Assembly: GCF_019175385.1 (NCBI RefSeq)
Contig: NC_083346.1
Coordinates: 84,954,543-85,018,542, forward strand
Length of the DNA: 64,000 nt
Direction: 5' to 3'
DNA from: Lycium barbarum
Lineage: Eukaryota > Streptophyta > Magnoliopsida > Solanales > Solanaceae
The notes under the pieces are model-generated. The model saw nothing but the letters and a program-made list of their open reading frames with translations. It was not told the DNA's origin and did not search any database. The translations under genes were made by a program, and so were the position numbers. Shown one piece after another: positions 54,430 to 64,000 of the stretch; the stretch's first letter is position 1, and each line of letters begins with the position of its first letter.

Positions 54430-57271
54430 TGTTATGTCCCGTGTTTTCACATAATTGGAAATCTTGAAAATAATTAGAACTTGTATGTTATAAGGCAATA
54501 TTTTAATTTTTTTGTTAATATGCCTATGTTGTTTGTGGAAGTATTGGTGCGAAGACATCGGGGGAGGCCAAGGGCAAAAAAAAAAAAAATGGAATTTCGG
54601 AAATTTGTTTCGGCAATTACAAAACGAGATTTTAACGAATTGGGCTCAAGAAAAATTTAGGCCCAAGACCAAGGGGTGGCTGGCCAAGAGGCCTTGGCCC
54701 AAGCCCCATTTAATGGTCATGTGAGTCTCATGTTAGCACTTAATCAACAAGCTATTTATTCATGTATATCCATAGAAAGATCAAGAAACAAAACAATTGA
54801 ACTCACCTTTGAGCTTAAAAAAGCTCTCGGCTGAACCCTATAGGAAAAGAAAAAAAAAATTCTAGCCTTTGCTTTTGATCATAAGATCTTGTTCTTCTTG
54901 TATTTGTAGTAAGTTCAAGACGCTCTCCAACGTGATACAATTAGTTTAGCGAAAGAATCACGTTTGCGGCATGTCGGAATTTCAAGAAAAAGGTAAGGAT
55001 TTTCCACTTTTGTGTTATGGAACTTGTATGAATGTTATAATGATTGGAATAAGATGAGAATTATGTGGTAGTGATGCATGCGTGTGCAGCCGTGGGTGTG
55101 TGTGGGATGGTATGTGGCCGTGACCCACTTTGTGGTGAAAGGGTAATGGATTAAATCCTATTTAGTTCGTTAGTGGCGTCGTTGTGGCATTTGTGACGTG
55201 AGAAAGGATTTAATGAATCGAGTTAGCATTGAAATGGGTTGTATGTCATTATGGAAGATTATGCGATTTTCATATAGTTTTATATAATTATGAAAGTAAG
55301 ATTCTAGGATGTGAATTAATGTTTTTGTTAATGAATTGGGAAGGAAACAATGTGAGTTAGTATGTTCGTCGTAGTTGTTGACGTTTTGAACTTATGTATA
55401 TTGCTTGGAACATTATTGGAATGTGTTTGAATAACCTTGAATGCGATAATGATGATGTTAGTTTGATATTGTAAAGTTCGTATGAAAGTCGTCGCTTTAT
55501 GTAGAAAGGAAGAATGTTGACGTTAGGTTTATCTTGTTGTGATTTATGATGTCTTTGGTATTGTGGGTTGTTGTTGTTGATATATTGAACCGAGCTAAGC
55601 CTCGGGGATGTTATATGTATAGGGGAAGTGCTGCCGAAATTTCGGTAGACAAATACATAGTTAAATGAATTCTTGAAGTCTTGAAATTCCTAATTGGTAA
55701 CTTTGACCATTTGTAGATTCTGAGCGAAACGGGATTTGAGTTTTGACGAGCGTAAGACGCTTATAAGGTATGTAAGGCTACCCATTCCTTCTTTTGGCAT
55801 GTCTTAGGTATACTAGGTCGATATTGGAGCCCCGAGGACAATTCTGTTCATGGAAACCCGAATTTGAAATCGAGTACTATTCATTCAATTGAATTGAACT
55901 ATAAAACTTATATTTTGTTGAAAAGTAATCAAAGGTCCGAAATTTATGCAAATGTAATCGAACCGCTTCGAAACTTCCATGTATGATCCCAAAGACCCCG
56001 AATGTCGTAATTCATGTCCGCCACCTCGATTTGACCCGAGGTGGGCCCGCTAACCCCGAGACTCCTTTGTTTACTCTATTAAGCTCATTTTTGTATAACA
56101 TCGACAAAGAATCTTTGTTTATGAATTTGGCAATCATAAAATAATGTTTTGATTGCCATGATATTCTAAATTATATTTTGAGCTATAAATATCATTTTGG
56201 AAATACTATTGTGAATTGAGCCCCGTATTGACCGTTGAATTAACATATGATTTTATTAAGTTTCCAAGGTGTTTTAATATATAAATTGCATTGTTTGCTC
56301 ACGACTCTGCTCGTGCCCTTATTATGATTTCGTTCACCGGTTCCCGGGCTGGTTATGGTTCGTGCGCGCTATGATAAATTCGGCCGTATGCTGTGTTACG
56401 GTTCCCGAGACCTCGCCATAGGGCCGGGTTCCGTTTGGAGTTATGCTGTGATATGGCAGGTGATATGTTATGATGATATGTGTGTTTGGGGATGTACGGA
56501 GATTTGAACCTTCTGGTGTTATGCTGTGTGTGGCACCAGCGTCGGAGTGGTGACTACGTTCCTGAGCTTTTGCATGATTTTAATTGCATTATGTATATAT
56601 GTTTTTAGTGTAGATTTTGATATTCTGTTCAGTATTCCCCTTTTGTATCCCGTTTGTTTCAGTTGTGGTTTACGTTTCTGTACTCTATGCTTTACATACT
56701 CAGTACATCGTTCGTACTGACCCCCTTTCTTCGGGGGCTGCGTTTCATGCCCGCAAGTACAGACACCGGTGATCCACCACTGTAGGCTCCACTTTCTGCT
56801 ATTTCGGAGTGCTCCCTTTCATTTGGAGTCCACATATTGGTATATATGTATTTTGCTGTACATATACTTCTGTATATCTGACTATTTGGGTACGGCGGGG
56901 CCCTGCCCCGTCATATGTTTTCGTTCTGGAGTTGTATAGGCCTGTCGTCATATATGTGGGTCGAGGGTCCTATATGTGTCTGTTTTGTTTACGATTTGCG
57001 TCTTAATGCGGTCCGTCTGTTTTGGTGGCCAAACTGGCCCATATGTTTGCATCAGTGTATATATGATCGGCGATGTGTATTCCGCCGCTCCTTTTGGCTT
57101 TGGATATGATATCTTTGCAAGCGTGACCGCCTAAGACAATATTTCATTTTAAATCTGTTTCAATGATTAATATGAGATCTGAGATAATCTATAATATGAC
57201 GAATTGGTATGTTGTCTTTCCGGGTGCCCAAGTAGGGCGCCAGTCGCGGCCCACGGGGCTGGGTCGTGACA
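54430..57271 (+). mobile_element. Element E, 3' LTR
   Basis: This is the complete 2,842-bp LTR, TGTTATGTCCCGTGTTTTC...GGGTCGTGACA. It is nearly collinear with the 5' LTR, with scattered substitutions and a deletion of about 20 bp in the 3' copy near 55385 (GTTTCGGATGG... of 47337 is missing). The hairpin TCAGTAC-ATCGTTC-GTACTGA lies at 56700-56720. It is noncoding. Confidence 0.93.
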
Positions 57272-57844
57272 AAAGTAGAACAAAATAAACCAGGAGATGA
57301 AAAGAATATGTCTGAGATCGAATACACTTTATACGAATATGCGAGAATGGTTATGCAACTTATGAATATTTGTACGTTAAGAAAGCCAAGTGAGTGAGTA
57401 CTTGATAAGGAGAAGTAAGGATTCAATAATAATAATATAGTTATGATATTTTGGATACGATATAAAAAAAATGCAGAGATGGTTTAAACCAAGTTACAAA
57501 GATAGAGTCGGTACTAAGGGCGAGTAGAAATTAATCAGGGTTGAATCAAAGACCCCTCCCGATACTGATTGTAAGATAAATGAGAGAAATCAAGGAAAAG
57601 CGTAGGGATTGGTGAAACGTCGTGAAGGTATTTCTTGAGCTAACGTTCGTATTTTCACATGTCCTCGTAAAGATTGTGACCTAATGAGTGACGGAAAGTT
57701 AAGAGCAAAACCGCGGAGAAAGGGCAATAGAAGAATTTGAATTAAAGGCAAAAGTGTGACACGAGGTGATAGGTCTAAGGTATGACAAGTTAAATTAAGG
57801 AAATTATGAATGATTTAAGAAGGACGATCAGGACTAGTTAAAGT
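57272..57844 (+). other. Element I, continuation after E (noncoding, degenerate)
   Basis: This purine-rich stretch has no recognisable domain and no credible gene. It is assigned to element I because E's LTR ends at 57271 and an integrase fragment in I's orientation follows directly. Confidence 0.5.
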
Positions 57845-58354
57845 TATACCTCAAGGAAGTAGTGAGATTTCACAAGGTTTCCAGATCTATTATATCGGAC
57901 AGAGGGCATAGTGTATAGTAAGTTCTGGAATTTTTTTTCGGAAGGAATTGAGGACACAAATAAGTCTTAGCACAGCATTAGCTTGTAACTGACGGACAGG
58001 CTAAGCGTGTTATCAAAGGCAGCAAGAATGGACACTTGCCATCTTTCGAGTTACTGGTAATAATAGCCGCCGTTCTAGCATTTAGAAGACACCGTATAAG
58101 GCTCTGTATGGCAACAGGTATGATCCATCACTTGGCTGGTTTAATAGTGACAAGGCTAAATTACTTAGCACGGATATAATTCAACAGACAATTGATAAGG
58201 TGAAACTCATTCGGGAACGACTATTAGCAGCTCGGAGTCGACAGAAATCATACGCAGACGACCGACGACGACATTTAGAGTCCAAGTCGATGAATGGGTA
58301 CTTCTAAAGGTATCACATATGAAGGGCGTTATGAGATTCGGCGGAAAAAGAAAG
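57845..58354 (+). pseudogene. Ruined integrase fragment (probably element I)
   Basis: Nucleotide homology to the H and E integrase is clear though the frame is lost. GGAAGTAGTGAGATTTCACA matches the EIVRLHG codons, TATATCGGACAGAGGG the SDRG codons, CTGACGGACAGGCT the TDGQA codons, and GTATAAGGCTCTGTATGG the YKALYG codons. AAGGGCGTTATGAGATTCGG matches the KGVMRFG codons. It is cut at 58354 by element J. The left TSD candidate of J is GAAAG (58350-58354). Confidence 0.8.
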
Positions 58355-61300
58355 TGTCACGACCCAACCCCGTGGGCCGCGACTGGTATCCTAACTGGAT
58401 ACCCGTACGTACCTACTTAACAGAATTTCGTACCATACTGATTTTTTTTCAAACAGATGTGTACAGAATCAGGCCGATACAGATGCGGCGCACGCGAACA
58501 TATACATACATGAACATACAGAAATTTACAGACAAGCCGATGAGGCTAACATACAGACGGAGTCACAAAATCATTCGTACTTACCTAAACAGATGAAACC
58601 CGTAACCCACATATCTGTCTACAGGCCTCTACAGACATACAGAATCAGATGACGGGACAGGGCCCCGCCGTACCCCAAAATACTATACATACAGAGTCTA
58701 CAGATGACAGAAGATATATACCAAAAGTATTTGCTCCGGATTAAAGGAGCTCTTCCAAAATAGCAGAATCGATGCCCTAAACTGGCGGCGTATCTCCAGG
58801 TGCGTCTGTACCTGCGGGCATGTAACGCAGCCCCCGAAGAACCGGGGGTCAGTACGAAAAATGTACCTAGTATACAAAGCAGAAACATAACAAACATAAT
58901 CATAGTCTGAACCGGAACCATATATATATATAGCGGACAGCACCATAAATCGAACGGACGGACGGAATCATAATCCCAACAGACGGACAGAATCATAGTT
59001 CAAACAGACAGATAGAACCGTAACCATACAGACGTACAGAATCAGAATCCATACGGACATACAGAATCAGAATCCATACGGACATACAGACAAAATCGTA
59101 ATCCAGACGGACGGACAGAAGTATGCCGGACAGAATTATGCATGCAGAGTCATACAGAATCATACAGAATCATACAGAGGCATGTGCTTATATAAATGCT
59201 GGTGGCACATGCATACATACATACAGATCCTGGCCCTGTCTGGGGGCTCGGTAATAGAACCCGGCCCTCTTAGTACGGGATGCGGTGGACAGACAGAATC
59301 AGATCAGATCATATGCCATCTTGGCCGCCATCCCCATACACAGATCATAATATCATAGTCATACAGATATAACATATCCCGGCCCGCACGCCGAGGGACG
59401 CGGTGAACAATGCAGAGGAACATGCACGATAACAGAACCTGGCCCGGGACGCAGTGAAGGAATGCATTGAGACAGCCACGAACAGATTAATGAGAAACCA
59501 CATACATACAGACTCAATCAAACTGAAGGGTGCCAAATGGCGAGTCAAGTCAGAGTATCCGGATAGTATGCATAATACGCGCCTATGTCCTACTTGGGAA
59601 GGCACGAGAGATTATTATCAGGATCAGATTCTCAGTTGTCCAGAAATCATTTTGTAAGATTTGCATAAAAATAGTCATTTCATAATCAAAATAATAGTCC
59701 AGATGTTTTCTGAGAAAATCGGACAGAACCAAAGTAATTAAGGTTATACAGAAGGCATCGGGCCTTGTGGGCCCGCCTCGGACCAACTCGGGGCGACATA
59801 TGTAAATTACTGATAATAGACCATATGAGGTCATCCATAATCATTTGGAAGTGTTCCGACTCCGTTTGGGAAGGTTTCGTGCAAAAGTTCACTTTGAAGG
59901 CATTTTATAAGGAAATGGTTTCAATTGTACTGAAGGAATTGGAACGGATTTCCATCTCGAATTCCGAGAAACGGAGTCGTACTTAAGGCTCGCGGTCGAG
60001 CCTATTACATCCAGAACATGCCTAAGAATAAAGGGGAAGGCTTTACATACCTCGATTGCGCCTTACGCTCGCTTGGCTTCAATTCCAATTTCGTCCAAAA
60101 TCTTGAAATGGTCAAGTTTACCAATTGTTAATTTCAAACTTTAAGACTCCAAACTTAATACATACTTGCCTACCGAAATTTCGGCAGCATTTCCCCTATA
60201 TATATAACATCCCCGAGACTTAGCTCGGCTTGGTTCATCAACACAGCAACCCAGAAACAACATCAATAACAACAACAAGCATAACATAATACACGATATG
60301 GCTTTACTAGCCGTCTTTCCGGCATAACGAAACATCTTTCATTTCAACCTTACACTTCCAAACCAATCCTACCATTTTCATATTCAACACTAATCAAGAT
60401 CATTACAACATATTTCAGGGGCATATCATACCATTTTCATAAGATATACACAAGATATACGCAATATACAAGTTTCCTACTAAGGGCAGATTTCGCCCAC
60501 AACTTCCAATCTTTTAGCATAAACATCCATAACATATTCTTACCTTCCAACTCCATCAATGATAACCATAATTTGCATCTTCCTACTTTCACTTCCGCAT
60601 TTACATAATTATAATAAACTTGCATGTTTTCCTACAACAACTTAATAATCATTTTTCCACAACAACAAAAACCACTACTCTTTCATTCACTTCACAATTA
60701 ACACAATTAACATACTAACAAAATTTAGTTCACCTTCCAACATCAACACACACCACACGGCCACATACTATATTCTCCAACTTCCATTAATTCATTCAAC
60801 TTTCATTTCTAATACAATTCCCACATTAACTACAACTAGATTTTAACATGAATTCAAGTCACCATAACCATGCAATGTAAATGCATATATTCGGCCAACA
60901 CATATCCAATTCCAACACACAACATTTTCATGCTTTTCATTCATTTCCACTTACTACATCATACATACACCTCTCATAACATAACAAAAGCATAAAATTC
61001 TTACCTTTCCTTCAAGTTCTTCACTTGCCACTAAAGTTGTCCTCTTGGCAAGATACTTATATCACCTGGTAGAGGACTTTGTACTTAGTAATAATCCCAC
61101 AAGAAATTGAATTTTGAATCAAGGAGTTGGCTCCAAGAAATTTTTTCTTTCTTTTTCTTTTCTTTCTTGCTTTGGCCGTGTGCTTTCTCTTTTCTTGTTC
61201 TTGTGGTGTTTTCTTTAATCTTCCAAGGGGTATGGATAAATATATAATATGACATAATTAAATTATGGACTTGGGCCATTTTCACACACCATGGCCGGTT

Positions 61301-61539
61301 GGGATTCCTTGTTGGGCCTTGTTTCTCTTTTTTTTTTTTGAGTCCACTTGGCTAATTTTTTGTAATTCATGGCACAAGTTTCCAAAATTCCAACTTTGCC
61401 CTTGGCCTCCTTTCGTAATTCCACACCAATGTATTCATAGCCAACACATTCATACCAAGTAAGGTCCAATTATGGCCGTATTCATTACAAGTCAAGTTAT
61501 CTCAAATTTTTTGAATATGCAAAAATGCCGGATGTAACA
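58355..61539 (-). mobile_element. Element J, 3' LTR
   Basis: This 3,185-bp LTR is the longest in the window. On the - strand it begins TGTTACATCCGGCATTTTTG (61539) and ends GTCGTGACA-type sequence (GGGTTGGGTCGTGACA, 58355). The part at about 58430-59170 is expanded by irregular CAGA/ATACAGAATCATA-type repeats, including a 25-bp duplication near 59037-59085. The hairpin region near 58850 has mismatches. It is noncoding; the open frames within are not genes. Confidence 0.9.
58960..59180. repeat. Irregular CAGAATCATA/CGGACAGA repeat in J LTR
   Basis: Short units such as ACAGAATCATA, CGGACGGACAGA and ATCCATACGGACATACAG recur many times in about 220 bp. Exact tandem copies occur near 59037-59085 (AGAATCCATACGGACATACA twice) and 59150-59175 (CATACAGAATCATACAGA). 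The neighbouring LTR families lack such an expansion at this place. Confidence 0.7.
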
Positions 61540-61590
61540 TCCTCCGCCCCCCCCCCCCCCCCCCCTTTAAAACATTCGTCCTCGAATGTT
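61540..61590 (-). promoter_or_regulatory. Polypurine tract and hairpin, element J
   Basis: On the - strand, TTAAA followed by 19 G (61547-61565) and CGGAGGA abuts the LTR start at 61539. The perfect inverted repeat AACATTCG-AGGA-CGAATGTT lies at 61571-61590, identical to that of D. Confidence 0.88.
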
Positions 61591-61939
61591 AAATCGACTT
61601 CATGGGGCGTCATACTATTTCGGGAGGGTTCTTTTATAATCGTCCTTTGTTGACTTTCCGATACGGATTCTTTACCATTACGAGGGAGTGATTTTTTTCA
61701 CATTACTGATTCAAGTGCTTTCATAACGTATTTTCTCACATCCCACATAATCACTGGGTCTTGAGCTACATTCTAATAACAGAGGAATGCTTTTCAGACA
61801 TCATAATCAATATCATTTCTTGTTACACTCCTCGAGTCTTTGCCACGTTATCACAATCCCACTTCATACCAAACACTTCACACCAAACGGATTCATAACT
61901 TGGATCGGACGCATAGAAGCGTATTGAACAGGTTCGTAA
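61591..61939 (-). other. Element J, noncoding internal region next to the PPT
   Basis: I see no gene or domain in this stretch on either strand. Its place corresponds to the cassette distal to the 5S-like segment in G and I. Confidence 0.5.
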
Positions 61940-62390
61940 TTGGAGGCAAATGTATTAAACCATGGCGGACAGATTCGTAGTCGAAGTCCGATGTATGGGA
62001 GTATGTCAGACAGATCCGTGATCAAGGTCAGACGTACAGAGAGGTATCAGACAGATTCGAAATCAAAGTCAGGCGTACGGAGGCGTATCAGACGGATTCG
62101 TAATCAGAATCAGACATACGGAGATGTATCAGACAGATTCATAATCAGAGTCAGACGTACAGAATTATATCAGACAGATTCGTACCAGGGTCAGATATAC
62201 GGAGATGTATCAGACAGACGCGTGATCGAAATCAGACGTACAGAGGTGTGTCAGACAGATTTGTATCCAGAGTTAATTGTACAGAGGTATATCAGACAGT
62301 AACATAATCGGATCCAGAAGTACGGAGGCGTAATGGGCAGAGCCTTATCAGAATCCGAAGTGCAGAAGTATAACAGATAGAATCTGGTTT
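61940..62390. repeat. Degenerate tandem repeat, about 40-bp unit
   Basis: Around ten units of the form GTATCAGACAGATTCGTAATCAGAGTCAGACGTACAGAG (about 40 bp; written here as the consensus parts GTATCAGACAGATTCG and TAATCAGAGTCAGACGTA) run head to tail. The middle units are best preserved and the flanking ones diverge. The 120-codon + strand open frame at 61940-62302 is a product of the repeat, not a supported gene. The vocabulary (CAGACAGA, CAGAATC) resembles the repeat expansion in J's LTR. Confidence 0.85.
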
Positions 62391-63060
62391 AGAATCAGAT
62401 CACTCCTATTGAGGCTCCGGTGATTTACGAAAATTTCCTTTTTATCGATATCTCATTATTCATTCCGACCATTGCATCACAGGTTATTTCATCAAAACCT
62501 GTTCACTCATTCATAAACTTGTTCGTCAAGTTGTCATACAAATCGTCTTACGTGTTGCTTATCGACTTTTTCAAAGCTTCCGCTTCTTCACGTTTCTTAT
62601 CCTTCATCTTTCCTACTATCCCTACTCATTTTCTTTTTCAGATATCGTTGCACCAGACTAAGTTATAATGTAATTGGGGTTTTTTTTATTCCTTGACAAC
62701 CTTCGTGTCCTCACCCCCACTTCATTTTATCTATTCGGTTTAATAAAACCTTTCGTCTATCACAACATTAGTCGCCGGGACTCGGCTCTTGACCCATATG
62801 GGCACCAGACGAAAATCATACACATACACACACACACACATATACAGTTGCTAATATCTTACTGGCGAACACCTCCGACCGTTATTCAAATTCGCTCAAT
62901 TTCCGAGCGGTATTGCGCTTTTTTTTTCGCCCATTTAGGCCGCATCAGTCTGCGCGACTTCTGTAAGGGCACTAGTTACTCCACACATTCTCTTTTCCCT
63001 TAGGTTACCCCAAATTTCCGTTTATATCTATCATACTTACACTTGTGAAAAGTTTTGCAT
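62391..63060 (-). other. Element J, noncoding cassette distal to the 5S-like segment
   Basis: On the - strand, 62870-63010 (GGTAACCTAAGGGAAAAGAG and the following CGCGCAGACTGATGCGGCC) aligns with G at 4320-4500 and I at 44665-44830, and GCAACGATATCTGAAAAAG (near 62640) matches I at 45033. No gene is supported. A short CA repeat lies at 62820-62840. Confidence 0.6.
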
Positions 63061-63166
63061 TACTTCCCAGGGGGGTCACCCATCCTAGATTTGCTCTGGC
63101 CTTAGCACGCTTAACCTCGGAACTTTCATGCATTTTGGCGCGTTACGGCTAATATATTTTCGTCGA
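63061..63166 (-). ncRNA. 5S rRNA-derived segment in element J
   Basis: On the - strand it contains GAGGTTAAGCGTGCTAAGG (box A region), then AGAGCAAATCTAGGATGGGTGACC (here as AGAGCAAATC and TAGGATGGGTGACC, box C), then CCTGGGAAGTA. The 5' third (ATATATTAGCCGTAACGCGCC) is more diverged than in G. Order and spacing agree with plant 5S rRNA over about 100 bases. Non-functional as rRNA by sequence. Confidence 0.83.
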
Positions 63167-63644
63167 TTGCCCCGCACGACATTTGTCACGTAATTTAGGG
63201 CAGATCGGGGTCTTAGTAAATTTTTAGAAAATTCTCGTAGTGGGTCCCACCCCGGGCTAAGCCATACAATTACCATATTGCCTTTCTGAACCTCCGATAT
63301 TCACTTTCATGCACATATACATACGATTTTAGACAGCCCACAGATTTACATCTTCATCCCACGAATCCCATCTCCAATTAGTCGATGAAATCTGATAAAA
63401 TATCATCGTAAGGTGCTCTCCACCCACCAACAGAGGAAAACTAGATTCCGACAAGTATCGCGGAACCTTTTAGTACTTAATTTACATATTTATCTCCATA
63501 TTTCTGGAAAAATTTGGGCAGAGGTTCCTCTGTATTTCTCGCTATCCTAAACCTGTACACCAGAAATACCAACCATACCTCACAGGGCCGATAACTTCAA
63601 ATAAAACTTTTTAACAATGTCGAAACTTACCTCACATGCCCAAC
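63167..63644 (-). other. Element J, cassette upstream of the 5S-like segment
   Basis: The segment near 63170-63280 aligns with I at 44400-44500 (for example the - strand CCTAAATTACGTGACAAATG against CTCAAATCATGTAATAATGG). The rest shows no recognisable gene or repeat. Confidence 0.5.
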
Positions 63645-63791
63645 TCAAATGGCATCGGAGGCACTTTCCTGTTCACTTTCATCTGGGGTTTCTAGATTCA
63701 CACTGATGGTGGGGATATCTCAGTTGCCCTTGCCTTTAGTCACTAGGTCTCTAATCCTTTCTAAATTTCCGTCGTCATCATTGAATAACAT
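63645..63791 (-). pseudogene. Acidic peptide-like reading frame of unknown origin (element J)
   Basis: A - strand frame from ATG at 63791 reads MLFNDDDGNLERIRDLVTKG, meets TGA at 63722-63720, and continues in frame as PTISVNLETPDESEQESASD to TGA at 63647-63645. Peptides related to its second half are readable in G (ATIGNLETQDER) and I (ATISNLEAQDKQ). I do not recognise the family. It may be the relic of a former coding region of the 5S-bearing elements. Confidence 0.45.
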
Positions 63792-63860
63792 TTTTCAGAT
63801 ATCATACACACATCGGAAATTCTAGGAAACTTACATACTCATAAATGATCAATCTCGGGT

Positions 63861-64000
63861 CTAACCTGGGGAGCTGCCGTGGGAACTGTGTCCCTCATCA
63901 TCATCATCTGTCTGACTCCCACTCGCCTGGCCCCCGCTATTACCTGCATCTGAATCGGAGGAGTGTAGGTAGCCCGGCAATTCCTGGTTCACTGATGGCC
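63861..64000 (-). pseudogene. C-terminal end of an unrecognised acidic, Ser/Gly-rich reading frame (partial)
   Basis: The - strand is open from the window edge to TAG at 63863-63861, at least 45 codons. The residues include YLHSSDSDAGNSGGQASGSQ followed by an Asp/Glu run and SSHGSSPG. The composition is low-complexity and acidic, and no domain is visible. It lies in the same frame as the 63791 peptide, 69 bases apart. It could be a gag-like or captured host segment, or chance; the upstream sequence is outside the window. Confidence 0.4.

Larger units (their letters stand above)
46616..57271 (+). mobile_element. Element E: near full-length Tekay-type Ty3/gypsy retrotransposon
   Basis: E is 10.66 kb: 5' LTR (46616-49257, lacking its first roughly 235 bases), primer site, gag, protease-RT-RNase H, integrase with chromodomain-like tail, hairpin, polypurine tract, and complete 3' LTR (54430-57271). 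The two LTRs are very similar by eye. All domains are present and in order, and the frame is broken by a handful of stops and one frameshift. No clear TSD can be given, because the left end is truncated. It interrupts element I. Confidence 0.92.
58355..64000 (-). mobile_element. Element J: 5S-module-bearing Ty3/gypsy derivative (continues past window)
   Basis: On the - strand the 3' LTR (58355-61539) is preceded by a polypurine tract, the conserved hairpin, a noncoding region with a roughly 40-bp tandem repeat, a 5S-like segment, and acidic peptide-like reading frames at the window edge. No gag, RT or integrase is seen in the 2.4 kb of internal sequence visible. It is opposite in orientation to I, into which it is inserted. 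Confidence 0.8.

Noticed and set aside
61940..62302. 120-codon + strand frame rich in Arg/Asp/Ser
   Set aside because: It is generated by the tandem repeat. The 40-bp unit is not a multiple of three, so the peptide repeat is not maintained in one phase.
61940..62390. CRISPR-like array
   Set aside because: The units abut without unique spacers and the context is plant retrotransposon DNA.

Overview
This window is plant nuclear DNA made almost entirely of LTR retrotransposons. No host gene was recognised. The elements are mostly Ty3/gypsy of the Tekay (Del) chromovirus type, with 2.2-3.2 kb LTRs, an initiator-Met tRNA primer site (TGGTATCAGAGC) and a chromodomain-like C-terminus after integrase. 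One element is of the Athila/Tat type, with a tRNA-Asp primer site. The LTR style suggests an asterid, most likely Solanaceae; this is inference, since no unique host gene is available to confirm it.

The layout is a set of nested insertions, resolved from LTR ends (TG...CA), target-site duplications (TSDs) and interrupted homologies. The outermost element F is on the + strand. Its 5' LTR occupies 1-1200 and 16657-17135, and its gag occupies 17345-17500 and 32602-33119. Three insertions interrupt F. (1) Element D (- strand, 1201-16651, TSD CTGAC) sits in F's LTR, and D's own 3' LTR is interrupted by element G (- strand, 2939-8798, TSD ATATG). (2) The Athila-type element A (- strand, 17501-32601) sits in F's gag. 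A's gag is split by solo LTR B (25792-30710, TSD TGATT), which is itself split by solo LTR C (26609-28870, TSD GGATC). (3) Element H (+ strand, from 33120) also sits in F's gag. Element I (from 40816) is inserted in H's 3' untranslated region, and I is interrupted by element E (+ strand, 46616-57271) and element J (- strand, from 58355 past the window end). The deepest nesting is four levels, on two separate branches.

All gag-pol reading frames are broken by stops and frameshifts. E and H are the best preserved. Where paralogues in the window allow comparison, most nonsense codons in H and E are C-to-T changes (CAG or CAA to TAG or TAA). D has lost the catalytic aspartates of protease and integrase.

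The most unusual content is in G, I and J. Each carries a roughly 100-bp segment derived from 5S ribosomal RNA, retaining the internal-promoter motifs, inside a shared noncoding cassette of more than 1 kb. In G this cassette directly follows a truncated protease; in I it follows the leader, with no gag-pol in between. These look like large non-autonomous derivatives that borrow proteins from autonomous relatives. They keep the leader motif and primer site. Other conserved noncoding structures are a hairpin beside the polypurine tract, a TCAGTAC/GTACTGA hairpin inside the LTRs, and clusters of palindromes in the upstream part of the H/B/C-type LTRs, including a perfect 48-bp palindrome.
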